Below, in pieces: positions 16,171-24,491 of a stretch of 64,000 nucleotides of DNA. The notes beneath the pieces are model-generated. The model saw only the letters and a list, made by a program, of their open reading frames with translations. It was not told where the DNA came from and did not search any database. The stretch is taken from contig CAZSKQ010000008.1 in the NCBI GenBank assembly GCA_964607425.1, forward strand, positions 4,628-68,627, read 5' to 3'. This stretch comes from IDS-8 sp964607425 (GTDB taxonomy: Bacteria > Pseudomonadota > Gammaproteobacteria > Steroidobacterales > Woeseiaceae). The position numbers and the translations under genes are program-made. Position 1 is the first letter of the stretch; each line of letters begins with the position of its first letter.

Positions 16171-16844
16171 AGCTGCTTGCGCTCGATACCTCGACGGTGG
16201 CCTGTTCCGCGGCGCTGGCCGCCGGCGACGCAATTTTCGAGCGGCACGAAGAGCGGCCGAAGGAGCACACGCGGCTGCTCGTGCCCATGCTGCGTGAGCT
16301 GCTCGCCGAGGCCGGCCTGGCGCCAACGGAGCTCGACGCCGTGGTGCTCGGCAACGGGCCCGGGTCCTTCATCGGGCTGCGAATCGGCGCCTCGGTGGCG
16401 CAGGGGATCTGCTACGCCGCCGGGCTCGGGCTCATTCCGGTGTCCTCGCTGGCGGCGGTGGCGGCCGAAGCATTCGAGGCCAGCGGCGCGGAGCGCGTGG
16501 TCGTGGCGCAGGACGCGCACATGAACGAGGTTTATCTCGGCAGCTTTCGCCGCGGCGAGGCGGGGCTGCCGCTACTCGAAGGCGAGGTCACGCTACAGCC
16601 CGTTGCTGTCATCGACGGTTTGCCGGGCGGGACCGCAAAGGGACGGTATGCGGCGGGCGCGGGATGGCGGCGCTATCCCGAGCTCCTGGCGCTGAACGAG
16701 CACCTGTTCGCCGGGGTAATCGACCTGGCCTGGCCGCGCGCGCGCTACCTTTTGGCGCCCGGCCGGCGCGCATGTCGCGCCGGCGAAATAATCGACCCGG
16801 CCGCGCTGGTGCCGGAGTACGTGCGGCACCGTGTTGCTGCCTGA
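16167..16844 (+). CDS. tsaB: tRNA threonylcarbamoyladenosine biosynthesis protein TsaB
   Basis: TsaB is the non-catalytic partner of TsaD in the complex that installs t6A at position 37 of ANN-decoding tRNAs. The 225-residue protein has the ASKHA-fold start (LLALDTSTVACS) and the diagnostic GNGPGSFIGLRIG (about 62-74), where most family members read SFTGLR. Length matches E. coli TsaB (231). It overlaps yoaA by 4 nt and is separated from dsbB by 39 nt. Confidence 0.93.
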   Translation: MKLLALDTSTVACSAALAAGDAIFERHEERPKEHTRLLVPMLRELLAEAGLAPTELDAVVLGNGPGSFIGLRIGASVAQGICYAAGLGLIPVSSLAAVAAEAFEASGAERVVVAQDAHMNEVYLGSFRRGEAGLPLLEGEVTLQPVAVIDGLPGGTAKGRYAAGAGWRRYPELLALNEHLFAGVIDLAWPRARYLLAPGRRACRAGEIIDPAALVPEYVRHRVAA

Positions 16845-16883
16845 CCTTGCCCTCGCGCCTGAATTCCGTCATCGTCCGCGTCC

Positions 16884-17414
16884 ATGCCAAAGCCTGTACT
16901 CATGAGCCGCCGCGCGTTCAATTTCGCCGGCTTCGCCGCCTGCGCCGGGCTGATGGGGTATGCGCTTTACGCCCAGTACGGTCTCCTGCTCGAACCTTGT
17001 CCGCTGTGCGTCTTCCAGCGCATGGCGGTAATCGCGCTCGGCGTCGTATTCCTGCTTGCCGCGCTCCACGATCCGCGAGGATGGGGCCGCTTTGTCTATG
17101 CCGGCCTCGTCGCGCTCGCGGCGGGCGCGGGTATCGCCGTAGCGGGGCGGCACGTGTGGCTGCAAAGCCTGCCCGCCGACCGCATCCCCGCTTGCGGACC
17201 GGGGTTCGATTACATCATCGACAGCTTCCCCCTGCTCGAGGCGCTGCGCCTGATCTTCAGCGGCTCCGGTGAGTGCGCGAGCGTCGACTGGCAGTTCCTC
17301 GGCCTCTCGATGCCGGCGTGGGTTTTGCTGTCACTCGTGCTGCTGGGCGCGTTCGGCCTCTGGAACAATGGGCAGAAGCAGGATCTCCAGGATCTGCCGG
17401 TAGGCGGCGGCTAG
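16884..17414 (+). CDS. dsbB: Disulfide bond formation protein B
   Basis: DsbB is an inner-membrane protein that reoxidises periplasmic DsbA and passes electrons to quinone. The 176-residue product has four predicted membrane helices and both redox pairs: CPLC (Cys39/Cys42) in the first periplasmic loop and Cys104 (IPACGPG) plus Cys131 (GECA) in the second. A second in-frame ATG at 16902 (MSRRAFN) would shorten it by six residues and is equally possible. Its last 84 nt overlap the 3' end of dapE on the opposite strand. Confidence 0.93.
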   Translation: MPKPVLMSRRAFNFAGFAACAGLMGYALYAQYGLLLEPCPLCVFQRMAVIALGVVFLLAALHDPRGWGRFVYAGLVALAAGAGIAVAGRHVWLQSLPADRIPACGPGFDYIIDSFPLLEALRLIFSGSGECASVDWQFLGLSMPAWVLLSLVLLGAFGLWNNGQKQDLQDLPVGGG

Positions 17415-18536
17415 CTTCGCGACGTCGGCAGCCCGAACGTGCTCGTCCACTTTATGGATCGAGGCGTTCACCGGCCCCAGCTCGACGACGTCGGCGCCGG
17501 CGGGTGCGATGAATCGGCCGTCCGAAGTGCCGCCCCCGGTGGACAACTCGGGTTGCAATCCGGTCGTGTTGCGCACCGCCCGGGCGACGGCGTCCGTCAG
17601 CGTGCCCGGGCGGGTTAAAAACGGCTTGCCGGACAGGTGCCAGCGAACCTCGAATTCCAGGTCGTGCCCGCCGAGGATCGCCTCGAATTTCCGTTGCAGG
17701 CCCTCGTGATCCCATTCCGTCGAGTAGCGGAAGTTGAAGCGCGCGCGCAAGTCGCCCGGTGTCACGTTCGGGGCGCCGGCATCGCTCTCGATGGACACCA
17801 CCTGGAAGCCGGTGGGCGGGAAATAATCATTGCCCTCGTCCCAGCGCGTCGCGTACAGCTCGGCAAGCGCCGGAGCGAAGCGGCCTATCGGGTTGACGGC
17901 GAGCTCGGGATAGGCGACGTGCCCCTGCACGCCGCGCACGGTCACCACGCCGGAGAGCGAACCGCGGCGCCCGATGCGGACGGTGTCGCCGAGCACGGAC
18001 CGGCTGGACGGCTCGCCGATCACGCACCAGTCAATCGTCTCGTTGCGGGCAGAAAGCGTCTCCACCACTTTCAACGTGCCGTCGCGGGCTTTCCCTTCTT
18101 CATCGCTCGTGATGAGGAAAGCAATGCTGCCGGCGTGCTCCGGATGCTGCTCCACGAACTGCTCGGCGGCCACCACCATGGCGGCCAGGCTGCTTTTCAT
18201 GTCGGCGGCGCCACGCGCGTACAGGAGGCCGTCGCGCAGCGACGGCTCGAACGGGTCGGACTGCCAGGCGGCGGTGTCGCCCGGCGGTACCACATCGGTG
18301 TGCCCGGCGAAGCAAAACACCGGCGCGGTCGTGCCCCGCCGCGCCCAGAGATTGCTGACCTCCCCGAACGGCATGGATTCGCAGGTGAAGCCGAGCCGGG
18401 CAAGCCGTGCCGCGATGAGCGCCTGGCAGCCGGCGTCCTCCGGTGTTACGGAGGGACGGCGGAGCAGGTCGCAGAGGAGGTCGAAGAGCGGATCCGCCCG
18501 CGCCAGCTGCGAGAGGCCGTCGTCAGGTGTCGGCAT
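17331..18536 (-). CDS. dapE: Succinyl-diaminopimelate desuccinylase
   Basis: DapE removes succinate from N-succinyl-LL-diaminopimelate in lysine and peptidoglycan precursor synthesis. This M20-family zinc hydrolase of 401 residues shows the metal-site segments FAGHTDVVPPGD, ARGAADMKSS and ITSDEEG (with the catalytic Glu-Glu), and the typical STGGGTSDGRF near the C-terminus. The family norm is about 375 residues; the extra tail (after RQILEILL) is the part lying antisense to dsbB, so it may be a recent extension by stop-codon loss. It overlaps the ArsC-like gene upstream by 14 nt and belongs to the map-glnD-dapD-arsC-dapE operon. Confidence 0.93.
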   Translation of the reverse strand: MPTPDDGLSQLARADPLFDLLCDLLRRPSVTPEDAGCQALIAARLARLGFTCESMPFGEVSNLWARRGTTAPVFCFAGHTDVVPPGDTAAWQSDPFEPSLRDGLLYARGAADMKSSLAAMVVAAEQFVEQHPEHAGSIAFLITSDEEGKARDGTLKVVETLSARNETIDWCVIGEPSSRSVLGDTVRIGRRGSLSGVVTVRGVQGHVAYPELAVNPIGRFAPALAELYATRWDEGNDYFPPTGFQVVSIESDAGAPNVTPGDLRARFNFRYSTEWDHEGLQRKFEAILGGHDLEFEVRWHLSGKPFLTRPGTLTDAVARAVRNTTGLQPELSTGGGTSDGRFIAPAGADVVELGPVNASIHKVDEHVRAADVAKLAAAYRQILEILLLPIVPEAERAQQHE

Positions 18537-18906
18537 TGCTTCGGGAATCGAACATCTGCTCGTAATGCGCGGCCGAGAAGCCCACCGCGAGGAATTTCCG
18601 GTGCTCGAGCACGGGCCGCTTCACAAGCGTCGGGTGGTCGAGCATCGTTGCCAGAGCGCGGTTCCAGGTCATGCCGCTGCGGTCCACCTCGGGGAGCTTT
18701 CGCCACGTCAGGCTGTTCCGGTTCAGGAGCTTGTTCCAGTCGAGGCGGGCTGCCCATCGTTCCAGCATCTGCACGTCGAGCCCGTCGGCCCGAAGATCGT
18801 GGAAGCGGTGTGCGAGGCCACGCTCTTCGAGCCATTGCCGTGCTTTCCTGCAGCTGTCGCAGCTCGAAATTCCGTAGACCGTGAGGGAAGGTTGTCGTCC
18901 AGGCAT
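18523..18906 (-). CDS. ArsC/YffB-family thioredoxin-fold protein
   Basis: A 127-residue ArsC-like protein (Spx/MgsR/YffB branch). It has an N-terminal CxxC (SCDSCRKAR, about 15-23) and the C-terminal RPVLEH segment shared by the family. Genes of this type are regularly found between dapD and dapE in gammaproteobacteria, as here. The biochemical role is not settled; glutathione-dependent thiol reduction has been suggested for YffB. Arsenate reductase activity should not be assumed from the name. Confidence 0.85.
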   Translation of the reverse strand: MPGRQPSLTVYGISSCDSCRKARQWLEERGLAHRFHDLRADGLDVQMLERWAARLDWNKLLNRNSLTWRKLPEVDRSGMTWNRALATMLDHPTLVKRPVLEHRKFLAVGFSAAHYEQMFDSRSNADT

Positions 18907-18912
18907 TGTTTC

Positions 18913-19731
18913 TCAGTCGATGTTGCGCAGCAATTCGTTCAGGCCGACGCGGCTGCGCGTTTTCGCGTCGACCCGTTTGACAATGACGGCAGCGTACAGC
19001 GAATACCGGCCGTCGTCCGACGGCAGGTTGCCCGGCACCACCACCGAGCCGGCGGGAACCCGGCCGTAGCTCACTTCGCCGGTGTCACGGTCGAAGATCT
19101 TCGTGCTCTGCCCGATGTATACGCCCATTGAAATCACGGAGCCGCGTTCGACGATGACGCCTTCGACGATCTCGGAACGTGCACCGATGAAGCAGTTGTC
19201 CTCGATGATGGTGGGCGCCGCCTGCACGGGCTCCAGCACGCCGCCGATGCCGGCGCCGCCGGAAAGGTGCACGTTCTCGCCAATCTGGGCGCAGCTCCCG
19301 ACCGTAGCCCAGGTGTCCACCATTGTGCCGCGTCCGATGCGCGCGCCGATGTTGACGTAGCAGGGCATCAGCACGACGTCTTCCGCGATGTGCGCGCCGA
19401 AGCGCACGATCGCGTCCGGTACCACGCGGATGCCGGCGCGGCTGAAGTCATTTTCGACGAAGCCCGCGAACTTGAGCGGCACCTTGTCGTAGAAGTTGCT
19501 GTGAGTACCGCGGATGACCAGGTTTTCCTGCAGGCGGAAGTAGAGGAGCACAGCCTTCTTCAGCCACTCGTGTACCCGCCATCTGCCGTCGACGCACTCC
19601 GCCACGCGCGCCTCGCCGCTATCGAGGCGCGCGACCGCCTCCCTGACGGCATCGGTAAGCGCCGGGGGCGCGGTGGACAGGTCGGCGCGTTGCCGCCAGC
19701 CTTCTTCGATCGTTTCCACGAGTTGCTGCAT
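18913..19731 (-). CDS. dapD: Tetrahydrodipicolinate N-succinyltransferase
   Basis: DapD transfers succinyl from succinyl-CoA to tetrahydrodipicolinate, the step before DapC and DapE. The 272-residue length is standard (E. coli 274). The middle of the protein is a left-handed beta-helix of hexapeptide repeats (for example VLMPCYVNIGARIGRGTMVD), with SGGAGIGGVLEPVQ contributing to the active site. It follows glnD by 3 nt and precedes the ArsC-like gene by 6 nt. A dapC homologue is not in the window. Confidence 0.96.
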   Translation of the reverse strand: MQQLVETIEEGWRQRADLSTAPPALTDAVREAVARLDSGEARVAECVDGRWRVHEWLKKAVLLYFRLQENLVIRGTHSNFYDKVPLKFAGFVENDFSRAGIRVVPDAIVRFGAHIAEDVVLMPCYVNIGARIGRGTMVDTWATVGSCAQIGENVHLSGGAGIGGVLEPVQAAPTIIEDNCFIGARSEIVEGVIVERGSVISMGVYIGQSTKIFDRDTGEVSYGRVPAGSVVVPGNLPSDDGRYSLYAAVIVKRVDAKTRSRVGLNELLRNID

Positions 19732-19734
19732 GCC

Positions 19735-22410
19735 TTACCTCTGTGTCCCGAGCGTCGAGGTCAGCCGTTCTTCCAGGTCCCGGCACAGCCGGTCCGGCAA
19801 CGGCTCGCCGTGCTCGTCGACGATGTAGAACACGTCTTCGGCCCGCTCGCCGATGGTCATGATCTTGGCAGTTTCGATATCTATCGCCAAGTCGACGAAC
19901 GCCTGTCCGACAATGCTGAGCAGCCCGGGCCGATCGCCGGCCGTCAGCTCCATCACGGTGCGCCGGTTGCCGGCGTCCACGTCGAACTCGACCCGGGTTG
20001 CCGTGGAGAACAAGCGGACTCGCCGCGGCGCGCGGCGCTTGACCGGCTCGACCCGCTTGCCCGGGGCCGCAATGACACGGGCCAGCGCCCGCCGTATCTT
20101 CTCCAGCCGCGCATCGTCCACCTCGATGCGGCGATCCAGCTCCATGAATATATAAGTATCGAGACTGAAGCCGTCGGCGATCGGCACGACGCGCGCATCG
20201 ACGATGTTCATGCCGAGCTCGTCGAGCGCGGCCGTCGCGTGGGCGAACGTTCTCTTGGTGCGCGGTGCGTAGATGAACGCCTCGATCCCGTCCCCGGCAG
20301 GCTGCCGGCGCACCTCGAGCCGCGAGCTTGTGTTCGCGGCCTGCGGCGCGGCCAGGATCCCGGTGTGCCAGGCGATTTCTTCGCTGCGATAGCGCAGGAA
20401 GTAGTCCTCTGTGAAGCGGCGCCAGACAGCGTGCCGCCGGGGCTCCGGCAGCCCGCGATGGTCCAGAAGCTCGCGCGCGGCCGTTTGCGTCTCGCGAATC
20501 AGCTCGTCGCGGTCGATCGGGTTTTCCAGGCCGCGCCGCAGGGCGCGCGCGGTGGCTTCGTAGAGATCGCGAAACAGCGTCGCCTTCCAGGAATTCCAGA
20601 GTTTCGGGTTAGTGCCGCGAACATCGGCAACCGTCAGCACATAAAGATAATCGAGGTGTGTCTTGTCGCCGACCAGCGCGGCGAACGCGTTGATCACGGC
20701 GGGGTCCGCTATGTCCTTTTTCTGCGCCGTGGTGGACAGGACGAGATGGTGCCGCACCAGCCAGGCAACCGTGCGGGCATCGTAGCGGCTCATGCCGTGC
20801 TCGAGGCAGAAAGCCTCCGCGTCGACGGCGCCGAGCTCGGAATGGTCGCCGCCGCGGCCCTTGGCGATATCGTGGAACAGTGCCGCGAGGTAGGCAATCT
20901 CCGGCTTTTCGAAGGACTGCATCAGGGGGCTGCAGTGCGGGTGTTCGTGGTCGTAGCGCGAGAGCGCGAAGCGCCGCAGGTTGCCGACCACGAAAAGCGT
21001 ATGTTCGTCCACCGTGTAGGCATGGAAAAGGTCGTACTGCATGCGGCCGACGATGCGGCCGAACGACGGTATGTAGAGACCCAGCACGCCGTACAGGTTC
21101 ATGCGGCGGAGCTGCTGCGTAACACCGGCCGGTGCGCGCAGGATGCTGAGAAACAAGCGATGGTTGCGGGGATTCTGCCGGAACTCCTCGTCGATCAAAT
21201 ACAGGTGGCGGCGGATCAGGCCCACCGTTTGCGCGCTGACGCCGCGCAGCTGCTCGTTCTCTTGCAGCAGGAGGAACAGCTCGAGCAGCGCCGACGGCTC
21301 GCGCCGGAAGACATCCTCATCGACCGTCTGCAGATAGCCGTTTTTGACCTGGAAGCGCGGGTTCAGCGGCAGGGGGATGGCGTCGGGGTCGCGGAATATC
21401 GCCTCCTCGAAGAGCTGCAGCAGCATCTCGTTCTGCCGCGACAGGTCCATCACGGTGCGGTAGTACCGCTGCATGAGCTGCTCGACGGCGAGCGTGTAGC
21501 TCGCGTCCTCGTAGCCCAGCATCTCCGCCAGCCGCGCCTGGTGATCGAACAAGAGCCGGTCTTCGCGACGCCCGGTGAGGATGTGCAGGCCGAAGCGCAC
21601 GCGCCAGAGGAATACCTGGCCCTCGCGCAGCACCCGCAGCTGGCCGCGGGTCAGGAGCTGCAGCGGCACGAGGTCCTCCAGGCTGTGGACGCCGAAGTGG
21701 CGCCGCGCAATCCAGCCGATGATCTGGACGTCGCGCAGCCCCCCGGGACTGCTCTTGACGTTCGGCTCGAGCTTGTAGGCGGTATCGTCGTAGCGGTGAT
21801 GGCGCGCCAGCTGTTCCTCGCGCTTGGCCGTGAAGAAGGCATCGGAGGGCCAGATTTCGCCGGGTGCGATGGCTTCTTCCAGCGCCGCGAGCAGGCCTTC
21901 CGGGCCCGCCAGCTGCCGCGCCTCCATCAGCGTGGTCGTGACGGTGACGTCCGCCGCGGCCTGGCTGCGGCATTGCTCGACCGTGCGCACGCTGTGGCCG
22001 ATCTCCAGGCCGACGTCCCACAGGGAAGCGATGAAGGCCGCGAGCGCCGGCTCCGCGCTTTCCGCCACGCTGTCGTCCAGAAGCAGCATGATGTCCACGT
22101 CGGAGGCAGGGTGCAGCTCCCCGCGGCCGTAGCCGCCGACCGCCAGCAGCGCCACCCTGTCGACCAGGGTGCCGGCGTGCTGCTGCCAGAGAAAGATGAG
22201 GAGCCGGTCGACGATCGCCGCCCGCAGCCGCACGAGCTCCGTCACCGGCTCCCCGCGCAGGAAGCGCTCCGTGAGCCGGGCGCCGGCCGCGTCCAAAGCC
22301 GCCCGGCAATTCGCGACGTCGGCGCCCGCGGTAGCCAGCGATTCCTGCAGCGCGGTCACCGCCGGGTCCTCGTCCCGGCGGACCGGCTCAGCAACGGATG
22401 CGCGTGCCAC
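19735..22410 (-). CDS. glnD: PII protein uridylyltransferase/uridylyl-removing enzyme
   Basis: GlnD senses glutamine and uridylylates or deuridylylates the PII proteins GlnB and GlnK, the top of the nitrogen cascade. The 891-residue protein has all expected modules: nucleotidyltransferase (GGYGRGELHPASDVDIMLL, about 92-110), HD domain (FHDIAKGRGGDHSELG, with the HD dyad), and two C-terminal ACT domains that bind glutamine (AFIYAPRT..., and MELTAGDRPGLLSIVGQAF). The start is GTG at 22410, 20 nt after map. The order map-glnD-dapD is conserved in gammaproteobacteria. Confidence 0.96.
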   Translation of the reverse strand: MARASVAEPVRRDEDPAVTALQESLATAGADVANCRAALDAAGARLTERFLRGEPVTELVRLRAAIVDRLLIFLWQQHAGTLVDRVALLAVGGYGRGELHPASDVDIMLLLDDSVAESAEPALAAFIASLWDVGLEIGHSVRTVEQCRSQAAADVTVTTTLMEARQLAGPEGLLAALEEAIAPGEIWPSDAFFTAKREEQLARHHRYDDTAYKLEPNVKSSPGGLRDVQIIGWIARRHFGVHSLEDLVPLQLLTRGQLRVLREGQVFLWRVRFGLHILTGRREDRLLFDHQARLAEMLGYEDASYTLAVEQLMQRYYRTVMDLSRQNEMLLQLFEEAIFRDPDAIPLPLNPRFQVKNGYLQTVDEDVFRREPSALLELFLLLQENEQLRGVSAQTVGLIRRHLYLIDEEFRQNPRNHRLFLSILRAPAGVTQQLRRMNLYGVLGLYIPSFGRIVGRMQYDLFHAYTVDEHTLFVVGNLRRFALSRYDHEHPHCSPLMQSFEKPEIAYLAALFHDIAKGRGGDHSELGAVDAEAFCLEHGMSRYDARTVAWLVRHHLVLSTTAQKKDIADPAVINAFAALVGDKTHLDYLYVLTVADVRGTNPKLWNSWKATLFRDLYEATARALRRGLENPIDRDELIRETQTAARELLDHRGLPEPRRHAVWRRFTEDYFLRYRSEEIAWHTGILAAPQAANTSSRLEVRRQPAGDGIEAFIYAPRTKRTFAHATAALDELGMNIVDARVVPIADGFSLDTYIFMELDRRIEVDDARLEKIRRALARVIAAPGKRVEPVKRRAPRRVRLFSTATRVEFDVDAGNRRTVMELTAGDRPGLLSIVGQAFVDLAIDIETAKIMTIGERAEDVFYIVDEHGEPLPDRLCRDLEERLTSTLGTQR

Positions 22411-22430
22411 AGGTATTCACGGGCAGGACG

Positions 22431-23195
22431 CTAGCGCTCGGCCGCGCCCAATGTGAGCACTTCGAAGCCGTCGTCCGTAATGAGCACCGTGTGCTCCCAC
22501 TGCGCGGAGAGCGAGTGGTCCCTGGTCACCACGGTCCAGCCGTCCGGCAGCAGCCGCACCTGCCGCTTGCCGGCATTCACCATCGGCTCGACCGTTAAGG
22601 TCATGCCGGCCTGCAGCGCGAGACCGGTACCCGCGCGGCCGTAGTGCAGCACCTGCGGATCCTCGTGGAAGCCCCGCCCGATGCCATGGCCGCAGTACTC
22701 GCGCACGACCGAATAATGATTTTGCTCGACGTATTCCTGGATCGCCTCGCCGACGTCGCCCAGGTGCTTGCCGGGGCCGAGGGCGCGGATGCCGCGCCAC
22801 ATGGCATCCCGCGCGACCTGGCTCAGCCGTTGCGCGTGCGGCGGCGTCCTGCCGACCTTGAACATGCGGCTGGTGTCACCGTGGAAGCCGTCCTTGATCA
22901 CGGTGATGTCGATATTCACGAGATCGCCGTGTTTCAGCCGTTTCTCCCCCGGTATGCCATGGCATACGACGTGATTGACCGAGGTGCAGATCGATTTCGG
23001 GAATCCGCGGTAATTGAGGGGCGCAGGCACCGCCTGCTGGGTTTCCACGATGTATTCATGGCAGATCCGGTCCAGCTCGCCCGTGGTCACGCCCGGCTGC
23101 ACGTGTTCCTCTATCATGTCCAGGACGTCCGCGGCCAGCCGTCCGGCAATGCGCATCTTCTCCTGTTCCTCAGGCGTTTTGATCGTCACGGTCAT
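22431..23195 (-). CDS. map: Methionine aminopeptidase type I
   Basis: Map removes the initiator methionine from nascent proteins. The 254-residue type I enzyme has the five metal ligands in order: Asp in NIDITVIKDGF, Asp in HGDTSRMF, His in GHGIGRGFHEDP, Glu in TVEPMV and the final Glu in QWEHTV; the substrate-binding His is in NHVVCHGIPG. It is the first gene of the minus-strand map-glnD-dap operon and is divergent from rpsB, the usual arrangement. Confidence 0.96.
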   Translation of the reverse strand: MTVTIKTPEEQEKMRIAGRLAADVLDMIEEHVQPGVTTGELDRICHEYIVETQQAVPAPLNYRGFPKSICTSVNHVVCHGIPGEKRLKHGDLVNIDITVIKDGFHGDTSRMFKVGRTPPHAQRLSQVARDAMWRGIRALGPGKHLGDVGEAIQEYVEQNHYSVVREYCGHGIGRGFHEDPQVLHYGRAGTGLALQAGMTLTVEPMVNAGKRQVRLLPDGWTVVTRDHSLSAQWEHTVLITDDGFEVLTLGAAER

Positions 23196-23245
23196 ACGAG
23201 TCTCGGATGGGGGCGATTTCGCAGCGTTACACCGGAAAATCGGCG

Positions 23246-23275
23246 TTGTTTACGCGCGACCGGCTATGGTATAAA
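23246..23275 (+). promoter_or_regulatory. Sigma-70 promoter of rpsB-tsf
   Basis: TTGTTT (23246-23251) and TATAAA (23270-23275) are 18 nt apart. The predicted start near 23282 leaves a leader of about 160 nt before rpsB. Confidence 0.55.
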
Positions 23276-23281
23276 GCGCGC

Positions 23282-23441
23282 GCCGTACAGGCAATTAATC
23301 CACACGTACACCGTCACGAGCCGCCGGGTGCCCGGGTGCCGGACTTGCATTATTGACCATATTCCGCGGGAAATGGTCACATGCCAATCCGGCGCCTGAG
23401 TTGCGGTTCGGGGTGTACGGAGGCTCAACCCGGGAGACAAC
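23282..23441 (+). promoter_or_regulatory. Long rpsB leader, possible S2 autoregulatory RNA
   Basis: The predicted rpsB transcript has an unusually long untranslated leader that ends in a GGGAGA ribosome site (about 23430-23435). Gammaproteobacterial rpsB leaders are known to fold and bind S2 as a feedback switch. I see GC-rich self-complementary segments (for example around 23320-23340) but did not derive a specific fold, so this is context-based. Confidence 0.3.
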
Positions 23442-24488
23442 ATGGCAGACGTTACCATGCGCCAGATGCTGGAAGCTGGCGTGCACTTTGGTCATCAGAC
23501 CCGCTACTGGAACCCGAAGATGGCGCCTTACATCTTCGGCGAGCGTAACAAGATCCACATCATCAACCTCGAGAAAAGCCTCCCCATGGCGCGGGAGGCC
23601 TATGCCTTCATCAAGACCGTGGTCGCGGACGGGGGCACGGTGCTGTTCGTCGGCACCAAGCGCTCGGCGCGCGAGTCCGTCCGGACGCAGGCGGAGCGTT
23701 GCGGCATGCCCTACGTCAGCCATCGCTGGCTGGGCGGCATGCTGACCAACTACAAGACCATTCGCCAATCGGTCAAGCGGCTGAAAGAGCTGACCGAGAT
23801 GGCGGAAGAGGGCGGCTTCGAGGCGCTCACCAAGAAGGAAATCCTCGGGCTGAACCGCGAGCGTGACAAGCTCGAGCGCAGCCTGGGCGGTATCAAGGAC
23901 ATGGGTGCGCTGCCGGACGTAATGTTCGTGATCGACGTCGATCACGAGGACATCGCGGTGCGCGAGGCGAGAAAGCTCGATATCCCGGTCGTGGCCGTGG
24001 TCGACACCAACTGCTCGCCGGAGGGTATCGATTACGTGATCCCGGGCAACGACGATGCCATGCGGGCGATCGCCCTGTATACCAGCCTGATTGCGGACGC
24101 GGTGCTGGAAGGCAAGGCTTCGCTGCCGCAGGTGCAGCTCGGCGAGGACGACTTCGTGGAGCTCGACGAAGAAGGCAAGCCGCGCAAGGCGAGCGGGCGC
24201 AAGAAGAAGGGCGGTGCGCGCAAGGCACCCGCACGTACCGCGCGCAAGGCGCCCGCGAAGAACCGGCCGGCCGCGGCGGCAGACGCCGGGGACGCGGAAA
24301 TTGTGCCGGAGCAGCAGGGCACGAGCTCCGGCGCGCCGCAGGAAGCCGTTGCCGAGGCGGTGCCCCAGTCGGCCGCGGAAGCCGCGGCAGTGGCGGCCGA
24401 CGTGCCGCCGGCCGCCGATGAGGCTGTTACAAAAGGCGCGGCCGCGGCCGAACAGGCCGGGGCGGAAGACGCGGCCGGGGAGGGTTGA
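23442..24488 (+). CDS. rpsB: 30S ribosomal protein S2 with long C-terminal extension
   Basis: The first about 235 residues are a standard S2 (MRQMLEAGVHFGHQTRYWNPKM, then IDVDHEDIAVREA and NCSPEGIDYVIPGNDDA). The total length of 348 is about 110 more than E. coli S2 (241). The added tail begins with a basic Lys/Arg/Ala/Pro stretch (about 243-275; repeated RKAPARTARKAPAK) and continues as an acidic, alanine-rich, low-complexity segment to the end. S2 binds 16S rRNA late in assembly and helps recruit S1. It is followed by tsf after 3 nt, as in nearly all bacteria. Confidence 0.96.
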   Translation: MADVTMRQMLEAGVHFGHQTRYWNPKMAPYIFGERNKIHIINLEKSLPMAREAYAFIKTVVADGGTVLFVGTKRSARESVRTQAERCGMPYVSHRWLGGMLTNYKTIRQSVKRLKELTEMAEEGGFEALTKKEILGLNRERDKLERSLGGIKDMGALPDVMFVIDVDHEDIAVREARKLDIPVVAVVDTNCSPEGIDYVIPGNDDAMRAIALYTSLIADAVLEGKASLPQVQLGEDDFVELDEEGKPRKASGRKKKGGARKAPARTARKAPAKNRPAAAADAGDAEIVPEQQGTSSGAPQEAVAEAVPQSAAEAAAVAADVPPAADEAVTKGAAAAEQAGAEDAAGEG

Positions 24489-24491
24489 GCG

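Noticed and set aside
19267..22434. A 1055-codon plus-strand frame across dapD and glnD
   Set aside because: It is a shadow of glnD and dapD, both of which are confidently identified on the minus strand with correct lengths.
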